From Mesocentrotus franciscanus (taxonomy: Eukaryota; Echinodermata; Echinoidea; Camarodonta; Strongylocentrotidae), in the NCBI GenBank assembly GCA_037976565.1, contig CP137685.1:22475420-22539419 (forward strand): a stretch of 64,000 bases of DNA, written 5' to 3'. Shown piece after piece: positions 13,080-24,100 of the stretch. Within the stretch, counting starts at the first letter, position 1, and each line of letters opens with the position of its first letter. The notes under the pieces were generated by a model. It did not search any database. It worked only from the letters and a program-made list of their open reading frames with translations, and was not told where the DNA came from. Made by a program: the position numbers and the translations under genes.

Positions 13080-13740
13080 CCAGATTATCCAACAAGTTTC
13101 ATCGATGGATTTATTTGAACAATAGAGCAAAGCAGTCATTGCGTGGCCATACAGGCCCAGAATTATGGAATATTTTGAAATTGAGTGATTTTAATATTTA
13201 GTTTAACAATATTTTCGCTGAAATTGAGCGGTTTTAATATTCAGTTTAACAATATTTTAAAAGACATTAGAACATAAAAGTGTTAGTTTAGTTTTATTTT
13301 ATATACATTTATATAGAGAATCTAGTTTTCCACTTATGATTTTACTTCTTTTTCTTTTTGTTGTAGTTGTAAAGTCTATATATTTTTTGTTTTGTTCTTG
13401 AATGTCTTTAATATATATAAATATTACAGCAATGGTACTAATTATTCTTTCTTAAATACAATATTTATTATTAGAATATCTACGGTATGTGTAATTTTAC
13501 AATCCTACATTGAGCTTTCCATACACATACCTTTTTCCAATCATTTATCTTATAAAATAGAAAATCTATTCTACCCCTACTTTATATTCTTGTACTATCA
13601 GTATTTTAAATCCGTATTTATGACCGTTTATCTAATGTCTTACGTTAAGTTTTTTTGTTTTTGTTCATATCCTTTTATTACTTTGTTACTGTTTGAATGA
13701 ATTGGAAATAAAGACTGAATTGAATTGAAATTTGAATTGA
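13080..13740 (+). mobile_element. LINE 3'-end fragment with (TTGAA)n-like tail
   Basis: The plus-strand text at about 13130-13195 translates as SLRGHTGPELWNILKLSDFN, a degenerate form of the C-terminal block of non-LTR reverse transcriptases. The sequence then continues to 'ggaaataaagactgaattg' and a (TTGAA)-like tail near 13715-13740. Its last ~420 bp lie within the right arm and reappear inverted at 10850-11360, so the arms captured this retroposon's 3' end. Confidence 0.6.
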
Positions 13741-14169
13741 ACCTGGCTTGAGACTCTTTATTTGCAGTCCTGGCACTGAGAATTTTGACCAATAGGCAAC
13801 AGTGGCGGATCCAGGAAATTCTTACCGGGGCACAAAATTGCATGGGGTGAAATATATGAAAACGATGGAGCAGGCGTCGGCGAGGAGCGGAGCAACCAAG
13901 CGGGGTGGGTCTGGGAGGGTCCGCCCTGGGCAATATCAATTCGTCACAATGATTTGAACGGAACGCTGATCCTTATGATCCGGCAAGAAATGTCAGTCCC
14001 GGCCGGCAGCACCACCCTGGCAAAACATCGGCATAGGGCTAGGCTAACCAGGGCCTACATCTATGAATAGTATGAGTATGAGAATGAATATAACAAGCAT
14101 GGTAATTGAGGAGGAGTATCGAGACAGATTGGATGGGGTCCGACTCATAATGCCTAATGGCGTTTTTTT

Positions 14170-16150
14170 TTCCTCTTATCATCTCCATCCCTCACATTGT
14201 CTCCATCCCTCTCACCATCTTCATCCCTTACATCATAAACATCATCTCCATCCCTCTCACCATCTCCATCCCTCTCATCATCTCCATCCCTCTCATCAAC
14301 AGCGTCTTCATCCCTCTCATCTCCATCCCTTACATCATCAACATTGTCTCCATCCCTCTCACCATCTCCATCCCTCTCACCATCTCCATCCCTCTCATCA
14401 TCTCCATCCCTCCAATCATCTCCATCCCTCCCATCATCTTCATCCCTTACACCGTCTCCATCCTCACACTGCCTCCATCCCTCTCATCATCTCCATCCTC
14501 ACCAGTCCCTCTCATCATCTCCATCCCTCTCATCAACAGCGTCTTCATCCCTCTCATCTCCATCCCTACATCATCAACATTGTCTCCATCCCTCTCATCA
14601 TCTCCATCCCTCACCAATCCTTCTCATCATCTCCATCCTCACATTGTCTCCATCCCTCTCATCATCTCCATCCTTCACACCCTCTCATCATCTCCATCCC
14701 TGATGATGAGAGGGATGGAGACGATGTTTATGATGTAAGGGATGGAGATGATGAGAGGGATGAAGATGCTGTTGATGATGAGAGGGATGGAGATGATGAG
14801 AGGGATGAAGACGATGTTTATGATGTAAGGGATGGAGATGATGAGAGGGATGAAGATGCTGTTGATGATAAGAGGGATGGAGATGATGAGAGGGATGGAG
14901 ACGATGTTTATGATGTAAGGGATGGAGATGATGAGAGGGATGAAGACGCTGTTGATGATAAGAGGGATGGAGATGATGAGAGGAATGGAGACGATGGGAG
15001 GGATGGAGACTGGAGGGATGGAGACGTCTCCATCCCTCTCATCATCAATATCGTCTTCATCCCTCACCAATCCCTCTTATCATCTCCATCCCTCTCATCA
15101 TTTCCATCCCTCACCAATCTTTCTCATCATCTACATCCCTCACATTGTCTCCATCCCTCTCATCATCTCCATCCCTCACCAGTCCCTCTCATCATCTCCA
15201 TCCCTCTCATCAACGCTCATCCCTCTCATCTCCATCCCTTACATCATCAACATTGTCTCCATCCCTCTCATCATCTCCATCCCTCACCAATCCTTCATCA
15301 TCTCCATCCCTCATTGTCTTCATCCCTCTCATCATCTCCATCCTTCACACCCTTCATCATCTCCATCCCTGATGATGAGAGGGATGGAGACGATGTTTAT
15401 GATGTAAGGGATGGAGATGATGAGAGGGATGAAGATGCTGTTGATGATGAGAGGGATGGAGATGATGAGAGGGATGAAGACGATGTTTATGATGTAAGGG
15501 ATGGAGATGATGAGGGATGATGCTGTTGATGATAAGAGGGATGGAGATGATGAGAGGGATGGAGACGATGTTTATGATGTAAGGGATGGAGATGATGAGA
15601 GGGATGAAGACGCTGTTGATGATAAGAGGGATGGAGATGATGAGAGGAATGGAGACGATGGGAGGGATGGAGACTGGAGGGATGGAGACGTCTCCATCCC
15701 TCTCATCATCAATATCGTCTTCATCCCTCACTTCTTCATCTCCATCCTCTCATCATTTCCATCCCTCACCAATCTTTCATCATCATCCCTCACATTGTCT
15801 CCATCCTCTCATCATCTCCATCCTTCACACCCTCTAATCATCTCCATCCCTGAAGATGAGAGGGATGGAGACGATGTTTATGATGTAAGGGATGGAGATG
15901 ATGAGAGGGATGGAGACGATGTTTATGATGTAAGGGATGGAGATGATGAGAGGGATAAAGATGCTGTTGATGATGAGAGGGATGGAGATGATGAGAGGGA
16001 TGAAGACGATGTTGATGATGTAAGGGATGGAGATGATGAGAGGGATGAAGACGCTGTTGATGATAAGAGGGATGGAGATGATGAGAGGGATGAAGACGCT
16101 GTTGATGATGGGAAGGATGGAGAAGATGGGAGGGATGGAGATGATGTTGA
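14170..16150. repeat. Expanded polarity-switching minisatellite, right arm
   Basis: Six alternating domains of the same unit are seen: pyrimidine 14170-14703, purine 14704-15026, pyrimidine 15027-15370, purine 15371-15688, pyrimidine 15689-15852 and purine 15853-16150. The junction word 'gatggagacgtctccatcc' occurs at both the second and third purine-to-pyrimidine flip (near 15027 and 15689). This indicates that a ~660-bp purine/pyrimidine pair was itself duplicated. The left arm has only one such pair. Confidence 0.9.
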
Positions 16151-16534
16151 CATTGTAACATGCAGAAACCGGTACAGATGACACGCCACACCATTCCTTG
16201 TGTTGTGGTAGGGTAAGTTTTATTTCATATATGCAAGTTACAAGGCAAAAAACCTGCATTAATAAACAAAGTTAAAACAAATAAATTAAAAATGAGGACA
16301 TGTTTGAAAAAACACACATAATAGCAATAAACATATTATTTGTTTATGACTCCAAGCAGGGAAAAAATTAATATTTATTTTTCGGGGGCTACTTTTCAAG
16401 CTTGCCTGCATATAAATACACTTAAAATTTGTTTTGCATTAATATGCAAATTTACAAATCTGATTAATGGGACTGTTTGAAAAAACACACATATAGCAAT
16501 AAACATATTATTTTTTTATGACTCCAAGATACAA

Positions 16535-17111
16535 TAGAATTCAAAATCCTTCTCCTCACATGGAAGGCTGTACACGGAGTAGCACCAAACTATTTACAAA
16601 ACCTTGTTATGCCTTATACACCAGCCCGTACTCCGTAGTCTAAGATCATCACACCAGCATCTTCTTAAGATCCCAAAGACACGAGTAGCCTGTGGTGAAA
16701 GGGCATTTTCATCTGCAGCACCTTGTCTTTGGAATAATTTACCATTTAATTTGAGAATCATAACTTCCTTAGAGACCTTTAAATCCAAGCAGAAATCTTA
16801 TCTTTTTTAACAATACCTGTACTTGGCATTATGACACTCATCCAAACTTTCTCGTCCAAACTTTCTCATTCTTTCTATTTTTCTTGTGCGCCTCGGAACA
16901 GCATTAGGGACTTTTAGATTTGCACGTCGACATAGTGGACTGCTACGTGTGACGTCCCTTTAAGGCAATGTGATGTCCTTTTAAGGCACTGCCAGTGCCT
17001 TAAAAGGACGTCACACGTAGCAGTCCACTATGTCGACGTGCAAATCTAAAAGTCCCTATTGTCTAGATAGACGGCGCTATACAAATGCCTATTATTATTA
17101 TCATTATTATT
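16535..17111 (+). mobile_element. LINE 3'-end fragment inserted in the right arm
   Basis: The left-arm counterpart reads straight through 'ctccaagatacaaattcc'. In the right arm this word is interrupted at 'ctccaagataca' and resumes at 'acaaattcc' (17112), giving a short ACAA target duplication. The insert encodes LLTWKAVHGVAPNYLQNLV, then after a stop LLKIPKTRVACGERAFSSAA and CLWNNLPFNLR, the C-terminal end of a CR1/L2-like reverse transcriptase. It ends with 'gcgctatacaaatgcc' and a (TTA)n tail. A MITE interrupts it at 16907-17056. Confidence 0.82.
16907..17056. mobile_element. 150-bp palindromic MITE with TA target duplication (copy 1)
   Basis: The ends are GGGACTTTTAGATTTGCACG and its near-perfect reverse complement, flanked by TA on both sides (16905-16906 and 17057-17058). 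The inverted repeat covers nearly the whole element around 'aaggcactgccagtgcctt'. A TA target is typical of Tc1/mariner-type transposition. It is nested inside the LINE fragment. Confidence 0.9.
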
Positions 17112-18600
17112 ACAAATTCCAACAATATGACGTCAAGCAGGCTCATAATAACAAATGATAAACCGGTGTAATCGTGTATTATGACACGCTGTGATAGGCA
17201 ATTTTTTTTTTTATTTATTATTTATTTATAGTATACATATTTATACAGGTGCACAATCAGATATAAATCTGTTAACCCCCGGCCCCACCCCCCAAAAAAA
17301 AAATATATAAAAATTAGATTTTGCTCATAGATCTTTGCCTCTGTTGCTGATTACATACCCGAGATGGATGGGAGGAGGGAGGAGGGGGGCAGCTGCGTTA
17401 TATACAAAAAATTAAAATTACACCGCAATTTTTTTTTTCAACGAAGTCTTCATAGAAATTTGAAGAACGGTTAGTTATGACCAAAGGTCCGGGAGACTGA
17501 AGGCTTGCGAAGATCCCCATGCCCGCCCATGAACCGGCACGTCATTGCAATATCATGTCTGAATTGCTTTGCTTTGTATCTCTTTGATTCCCAGAAAAAG
17601 GGAACAAAAAGGAGAAAATATTTTTTTGGGGAGGTGGTGGGGCTGCATTATTTATACAAAAACTTGAAACCAACACCTTCTTTTAGTACAATTTTTTTGA
17701 GGCAGCCCCCTCCAAAAAAAAAGAAGGCGATTCGTCAGTTCACTTCTCTGCTTAGAGTACTAGGCTAGGCCCGTGTGCTAGGCCCTAACGTTAGATATAG
17801 CTATTTATTAAGTCTTTAACTTTTAAGAGTAATTAAAATATGATTATCTGATTATGAAAAAAGAAAAATTCCATTCCTTCATTAATCTCATTAATCGGAT
17901 ATTCTACTCTGAATGACTAATCTAGTATTAGTAGGTCTAGTTTACTCACTAAATCAAATTGGATACTCTACTCTGAATGACTTATGATAATACAGTAGAT
18001 ATAGATCTAGTTTGATTAGTTATACTCACGTCACTCGATCAAATTGGGCAGTACAAGCATGCAATGCAGTGCAGCGGCCCGGTACGGGCGCCGAGTCAGT
18101 GAATTCCCCGCCGACCCGGCCGGCGGCGCTGTACTGCTAGCTGGACACTGAGCTGAGCTGCTGCGGTAGCACTAGCAGTAGTCTGCTAATTTACGGCCAG
18201 GACGAAAGAATGTGAACAAACATCAACCATCTCGTCTGAAATGTACTACATTCGACTTCTCAATAACGAAATTTGTGTCAGGAATCAAGAATAGACCTTC
18301 ATACAAGATAAAAGTGATATTTTTGCAGTGATTTACTGACAAAAACACTGCTCGAATTTCAGTGGTCCGAGTCGATACAACGCACATTTAATGTACGTGC
18401 GGCAATGCGGATTGCGAGCTGTGAGTAAATTGTCCGAAATGTCATTTTTTTGTCATTTTACCTAAATAAAAGTTATAGATTGTCTTCAATAGTATCATTT
18501 GACACAATTCCATTAAAGATTGTGGTTGGAAAGGGCATTATTAAGTCACAATGAGCACAAACATATACACATTGGTATCTCTCGATCGATTAATCATGTC

Positions 18601-18643
18601 GGGACAATTCGGCCCAGTATTTCCAGCTGGGCCGAATCGTCCC
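18601..18643. repeat. Subterminal hairpin of right arm
   Basis: GGGACAATTCGGCCCAG at 18601-18617 pairs with 18627-18643, apart from one A-to-G change (gaatCgtccc). It is the counterpart of the left-arm hairpin. Confidence 0.88.
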
Positions 18644-18665
18644 GTGGTCCGAATTAGCCCGGATC

Positions 18666-18985
18666 CAGATCTACGTAGCCTACATCATAATGTTAAACTT
18701 AAAGTTTGATAAAATGATATTGATAAGCATTGCCATTGCCATGACTGGCGCCGTGCCGGGGCCGGGCTGCGCGCTATTTTTTATCATCATTCATGTTGAC
18801 TTGTATTATTCAATTGTATTGCCACAGACACAGTGTTGTTGTTGAGAATAAGACGAGACTTTGAGTTTAACATTATAATGCATTTGAGGGGCTCACAGTC
18901 CATTGGCATTAGGAAACTATAGCTTAGGTAGAATCTATACTTTAGTCTAGATCTATTAAATTTAGGCCTTGAGGCCTACAATTAC
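18666..18985. repeat. Right copy of the ~310-bp direct duplication
   Basis: Partner of 2389-2700, starting within 5 bp of the fold-back element's right terminus. The last bases read 'tttaggccttgaggcctac' where the left copy has 'tttaggacctac'. Confidence 0.85.
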
Positions 18986-19129
18986 AAAGTAGGCCTACAA
19001 AATAAATGAAATGAGGAAAATAAAATTTTTGTTTTTAAATACCTCTAAAGACGCCTTTCTTGCGCCTAGGCCCTAGCCTTGTCCTTGAACCTTACATGTA
19101 GCTTAGGCTTAGCCTTGGGCTAAGTGATA

Positions 19130-19590
19130 GTATACAAATGATGCATGCGCATGAGTTCATTATACGATCTGTCCGCACTCGAGTTGAGGCTGTGTGTATC
19201 TATTGCACGAAGCCGTTAGGCTGAGTTTGATAGATACACACAGCATCAACGAGGGCGAATAGATCGTATAATGAACGAATGAAAACGTGCACCATTTTGT
19301 TTTATACAATGAAACTCCTAGATCCTTGTTATTTGATTTAAAAAGAATTCAATCAAGATTGTTTCCTGTTGTTTCGTGACAGTATTGCTGACAAATAAAT
19401 CTCAAGTTTAATAAGGCTTAATTTAGTGCGCACACATAGCTATAGTAAGCGCACTTACCTCAATACCCATTTACGCATAGTGCTGCGCAAGAATAGGCCC
19501 ATGCACACACAGTATTAAGCGTTCTCATCTCTACGCACTACTGCGCATCATGTACATTCACTAAAAAAACGTGTGATAGTATGGAAAATA
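19130..19590. repeat. Dispersed repeat with internal palindrome (copy 1)
   Basis: An imperfect palindrome at about 19158-19265 has the arms 'cattatacgatct..gctgtgtgtatctat' and 'atagatacacacagc..agatcgtataatg'. It is followed by ~300 bp that matches 51060-51370: 'ctagatccttgttatttgat', 'tttaataggctta' and 'gtgcgcacaca' variants. It looks like an old mobile element. Confidence 0.7.
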
Positions 19591-20053
19591 TTGCTTTCAT
19601 GGGCACATGTTTCAACACACAATATATGTCAGTGTGTGCATTGTGCTGTTGTGAATTGCAGTCTCTTGTCTTGGGTTCTATGTTGAGACACCTACCAGGA
19701 AGTGTGTAATCAATGACGTCCTTGTTCGCAAATTTAAAAATTCTTTGAAGTTCTGCTTTTTGATTTGAGAAAGAATTGAATCCTGATGGTTATGGTAATA
19801 AGAATGATCTTAATTGCACAGCTCGAGACTAACAGGAACCTAGGGACACATGGGTGCCCCAAATAAATAAATCCAGACCTCCAAATTTTCAGAATTTTAA
19901 CATAGGGCCCATTAATGCACAATCTAAAACAATGCACTCCAGACTGGCAGACTCCCTTAACACAAAAAAAGGAGAACAAAAAAGCTAGTATGGACGCCCG
20001 ATTTAGGTGAATGAATGAGGTTTTTGCCAGTGGGTTGCATCTCAATGTGAATA

Positions 20054-20214
20054 GGGACTTTTAGATTTACACGACGAGAACGTGGACTGCCACGTGTGCC
20101 ATTCTTTCAAGGCATTGGCCCGTGCCCGGCAGTGCCTTAAATGGACGTCACATTACCTTAAAAGGATGTCACCGTGGCAGTCCACGTTCTCGTCGTGTAA
20201 AATCTAAAAGTCCC
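20054..20214. mobile_element. 161-bp palindromic MITE with TA target duplication (copy 2)
   Basis: Same family as 16907-17056. It starts GGGACTTTTAGATTTACACG and ends with the reverse complement, flanked by TA at 20052-20053 and 20215-20216. The two copies share 'ccttaaaaggacgtcac'-type internal sequence but differ in the middle. Confidence 0.88.
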
Positions 20215-20631
20215 TAATAGGCACCAGACTACTGCTACTTGCATGGTAAACCTCTGTACTGAAATGTAATTGCCTTAAAGGTTCATAGTAGTGGTTTGTC
20301 ATGGGGAGTTTGACGCCGTTTCAGTGTTTACCCAAAAGAAGGTGTTGTCAATCACCAAGAGTGGACTTCACTTTTACGACCAACAGGTCTTATGTAATAA
20401 TGCATTGTGCCCTGAAACTACTGCCATAAGAAATTCCCATCATTATAAACCTTCCCTCAACCTGGACATATGAAGGCAAGCTGGAGTAATATTCTGGTAG
20501 GACAGTGAATTCTGCTGCCTGAGAGACTTGGGTATAGGTACAATGTACACATTAATTGGTAATTCAACCAAATCTGGTGTCGGCACAGTTTGATGAAATG
20601 CACATGGACAGTGACTTCTATGTGGTTTTAA

Positions 20632-21000
20632 AGATAAGCTTGAGTTCTGGTAATGATAGAAAATAAATTCTCATAGAATCCAACAAAACTCACACTGAAT
20701 GTTCAAGATAAATGACATGTGCAAAACAATTTTGGAAGAAAATCTATAGGGGCTGAGTAATGAGCATAGAAAGATAAGGAAATCTAGGTACCGGTTAGTA
20801 GGCCCAACAACAGGTCACTATGTGCAAATGAGAGTTGTACTTTTTATTGAAGATGATTTCCAGCAAGTTTTTGTGTGGTTGTTTTTATTTTACTGGTTCA
20901 AACAATCAATCTACTGCAGGATAAACAATCCAGAATGAATTATAGCCATGTTCTCTCAATATACGATTCCCAAGCTTGACACTAGAGCGCAAGATTAGCT
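20632..21000. mobile_element. TTAA-target MITE, long copy
   Basis: The left flank is TTAA (20628-20631), and the termini AGATAAGCTTGAG and its imperfect complement CTCAAGATTAGCT-type end close it at 21000. The right flank is TTAT, one base from TTAA. Much of it is an inverted match to 27592-27774, including 'ctgcaggataaacaatccag' on the plus strand. TTAA targets are the hallmark of piggyBac-type transposition. Confidence 0.7.
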
Positions 21001-21060
21001 TTATAAATGTTTGTTATCTTTTAGCTGAAATGTAATTGATATTGATGTTGTTTTGTCAGG

Positions 21061-21179
21061 ATGGATCTGCCTGAGGCTATAGAGATGGAGGACATGGAGA
21101 TTCCTCCTCCCGATGCTCCTCCGTACACAAACACTCTCCACACACAGAAGGCGTTTGAGGTGCTCAATGTCTTCAGAAG
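21061..21179 (+). CDS. KLHL3: KLHL2/3 coding exon 1
   Basis: Encodes residues 1-39, starting [17 protein letters not shown] and ending [10 protein letters not shown], then splits an Arg codon at 'ag|gtaagt'. An acceptor-like 'ttttgtcag' lies directly before the ATG (21052-21059), so an upstream non-coding exon is likely. Confidence 0.88.
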
Positions 21180-24100
21180 GTAAGTATATCAGATTAGATG
21201 ATATTCCTTTGGTACTTGGCAGTATTGGTCAAACAGAAACATATTTTTTAAAATTGTATTATGCGCCTTTGCTCTGTAGAGTTTTGAGTCATCTAAAGTA
21301 TTAGGGGTTAAGGTTAGGAGTACGGTTTCCCTTATATTCTTGTCCCAAACAATCCATTTATTGCAGTTAGAAATTGCTGCATACAATGCCTCAAACGTTA
21401 AACAATAACATACAGTGTATATCACTTCAAAAAGAGACCGGTTGAGTGGATACAATCTAATGTCCTCTAGCAAAAGAGTGCTTCATACCTGTATAAGTGC
21501 CTCCTGCAAAATGTGATATCAGCATTGTAGCTCATTAGTCTCAAATAGTCCTGTTAATGAATCTAGTTAAAGTGCAATGCCTTAAAATGTTTTCAGATAT
21601 TACCATCTTTCTTAGCTCCTACTGCTGTGGTGCATAGTGCATTACAAGAAGTAAATCTTGCCAAGTAAATCTTGCCAAGTACTCGTATACTACACTTACG
21701 TTGAGATTGACAAATGTTTGATAAGGTCATTCCCAGGGACATTTATGTCAAGTTAGGACTGGAAACCAAGACCTTGCTCATAATGTACAGACTGCAGCAT
21801 CAGATTGGACAGAAACACTAGAAAATATGTCCCTTGGTTTTAGCTATAATTTTATTTCATTATTAGAGTAAATCCGGGGTAATAATATGATTACAGGGCC
21901 CTCAGGTAGAACAGTTTCAATACTGATGAGGCTACCCTGGTTAAACAAGACATATTATTGTTGTTATTGTTGTTGTTGTTGTTGTTAATGTCTTTTTTTG
22001 GTTCCAATTTTATTGTGTGACAGACAAAACATTTTGTGTGATGTGATTCTGGAAGCAGAGGGTGTAGAGATCCCAGCTCATCGTATCGTGCTAGCCTCCT
22101 GCAGCCAATATTTCTCAGCCATGTTTACCAGTGAATTGTCAGAGAGTCGAGCGGAGAAGATTATTCTTCAGGAGGTGGATGGTAGAGCTCTTTCATTACT
22201 CATTGATTTTGTCTACACCTCAGAGGTTCAGGTTACCGAGGAAAATGTTCAGGTCAGTGTTTGATGCTCCTCCATTTCTAACAGTGTCTTTTAAACTAAA
22301 GCCAAGATATACATGTACATGTACTTAAAGTTTTATTATAATTGCAGGTCTTACAGACCTAATCCTGGTGTGTATTCCCAGGTTCCTTGTCTTGTACAAA
22401 TAGTACAAAAGAATAGAAAATAATGAAACTAAACACTGAACTTTTGGTTAGGAGATGCAATGTTGAGTCTCTATATAGTCTTGTCTATAGGGAAAATCCA
22501 CCCAAAGAGTCCCGGAACCACCCACAACTCTTATGGGCGAGGATTCGATCTGTAAGACAGTATAATGCACTTTTCTTGTATTTCATGTTGAATTTTTTTC
22601 TGAGATGGCATTAAATCAGATTAAATATGAAAGAGCCTATGACCAAATCAATCTTGTTAATTCTTCATAATGTTGTGACCTTTTCTGTACTTCATAAAAT
22701 CATTTGTGTGCCCTTCAATAATGTTTTTGTTGAGCAAAGCTTATGACAAAGTATTTTTAGTCTATATTGTAAAAAACAGATAAGAAATCACAGAATGTGA
22801 TATTTTTTTCTCAAAAAGAAATTTGTTTCCAATTCCTGCAATATTTTCATAGGTGTGTTTTGTACTTACACAGATAAAAAGTTATCATGTAATACACTAA
22901 ACAAAAGTTGAAACTTATTTATAAAGCATATACACTTTGAAAAGAAAATTTAAATTAATTAAATTGAGCATGTTTTTTTTTTTTGTATTGATACCGTAGA
23001 CACTGCTACCTGCTGCCAGTTTACTACAGCTGAATGATGTCAGAGATGCGTGCTGTGACTTCCTACAAAAACAACTTCATCCTACCAACTGTCTTGGTAT
23101 AAGAGCGTTTGCTGACGTACACTCCTGTAGTGAACTCTACCATTATGGTCAGAATTATACCATGCAACACTTCAGGTATGTTCTTGTTACAATGAGGTTA
23201 AATTGACACAGGAAGAACCATGATTATGAAATCACTTACAGTGGAGTTATGCAAACAAAAAATATTGCATTCTCTGGCGTTCAATATCACAACATTTATG
23301 AACCGACAAACTAAGAATTTCCTCTCTCTAAGATGACAGTAGCTATTGGTATGCTTACAGTTGTGACCAATCAAAGGTCTAGAACCTACATGTACATGTA
23401 ATGAGGAATTCATAAAATATCAGTTGTAAGCATTCCAGTTGGAGTGTGCGACTGGGCTGAGTCCAAGTTTGCTTTAGATCTTCCTGTAACTGCAATTACA
23501 TATGATATTAAATTACTATATTTGAATTGTAAGGTATGCAATGTTTATTAAGCTAAAGGAAATGATCGTGACTGATTATTTACCTTGTATTCTGATCTAG
23601 TGCTGTTGTCCATAGCGATGAGTTCTTTGCTCTGCCAGCGGCTCAAGTCTGTGAACTGATTAGTAGTGATCACCTGACAGTCCATTCAGAAGAAGAGGTA
23701 AGTGATCACATGATAGCAGACTGATCACCTGATATTATATTTGAATTGATCAGTAGTGATCACCTGACAGTCCATTCAGAAGAAGAGGTAAGTGATCACA
23801 TGATAGCAGACTGATCACCTGATATTATATTTGAATTGATCAGTAGTGATCACCTGACAGTCCATTCTGAAGAAGAGGTCAGTGCTCACATGATGGCAGA
23901 CTGATCACCTGATAAAACAATACAGAGCATTTCTAAGACAAAACAAGTTATGAGAATGAGGGGGTCGGCGAAAAGAGCAAATAGCCTTATAGTATGTTGA
24001 CCCCCAAATTAATGGTACATACATAATTATAATAATCAAACAGACAAGGAAATAAAGTAAGGAAACAAACATGCTATATATAACATTTCACATTATGAAT

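Larger units (their letters stand above)
8086..18661. mobile_element. Giant fold-back (long inverted-repeat) element
   Basis: The sequence after the gap reads inward as an inverted copy of the sequence ending at 18661. Landmarks pair throughout: 8095-8155 with 18597-18655, the CpG-rich block 8615-8690 with 18070-18130, 9785-9825 with 16165-16200, 10430-10680 with 13925-14165, and 10850-11360 with 13320-13740. Arms differ in length because each has its own insertions and minisatellite copy number. No transposase frame is visible, so the element looks non-autonomous. Modular fold-back transposons with tandem repeats in their arms (TU elements) are known from sea urchins; membership of that family is inference. 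The left target-site copy is lost in the gap. Confidence 0.9.
13320..18661 (-). repeat. Right inverted arm of the fold-back element
   Basis: This is the reverse complement of the left arm, enlarged by three events: expansion of the minisatellite (14170-16150), a local duplication at about 16300-16530 in which 'aaaacacacata..agcaataaacatatta' occurs twice, and a LINE fragment at 16535-17111. Outside these insertions the arms remain very similar, which suggests recent formation or ongoing gene conversion. Confidence 0.88.

Noticed and set aside
10994..13700. Matching frames MFLNVFNIYKYYSNGTNYSF in both arms
   Set aside because: Their similarity is explained by the inverted duplication of non-coding LINE 3' sequence; the composition is that of A+T-rich DNA.
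14063..16181. Very long open frames (up to 485 codons) rich in His/Pro/Leu, Ser/Pro or Asp/Gly on both strands
   Set aside because: They are by-products of a minisatellite whose unit is a multiple of three without stops. They occur in several frames and both strands and have no domain or splice structure.
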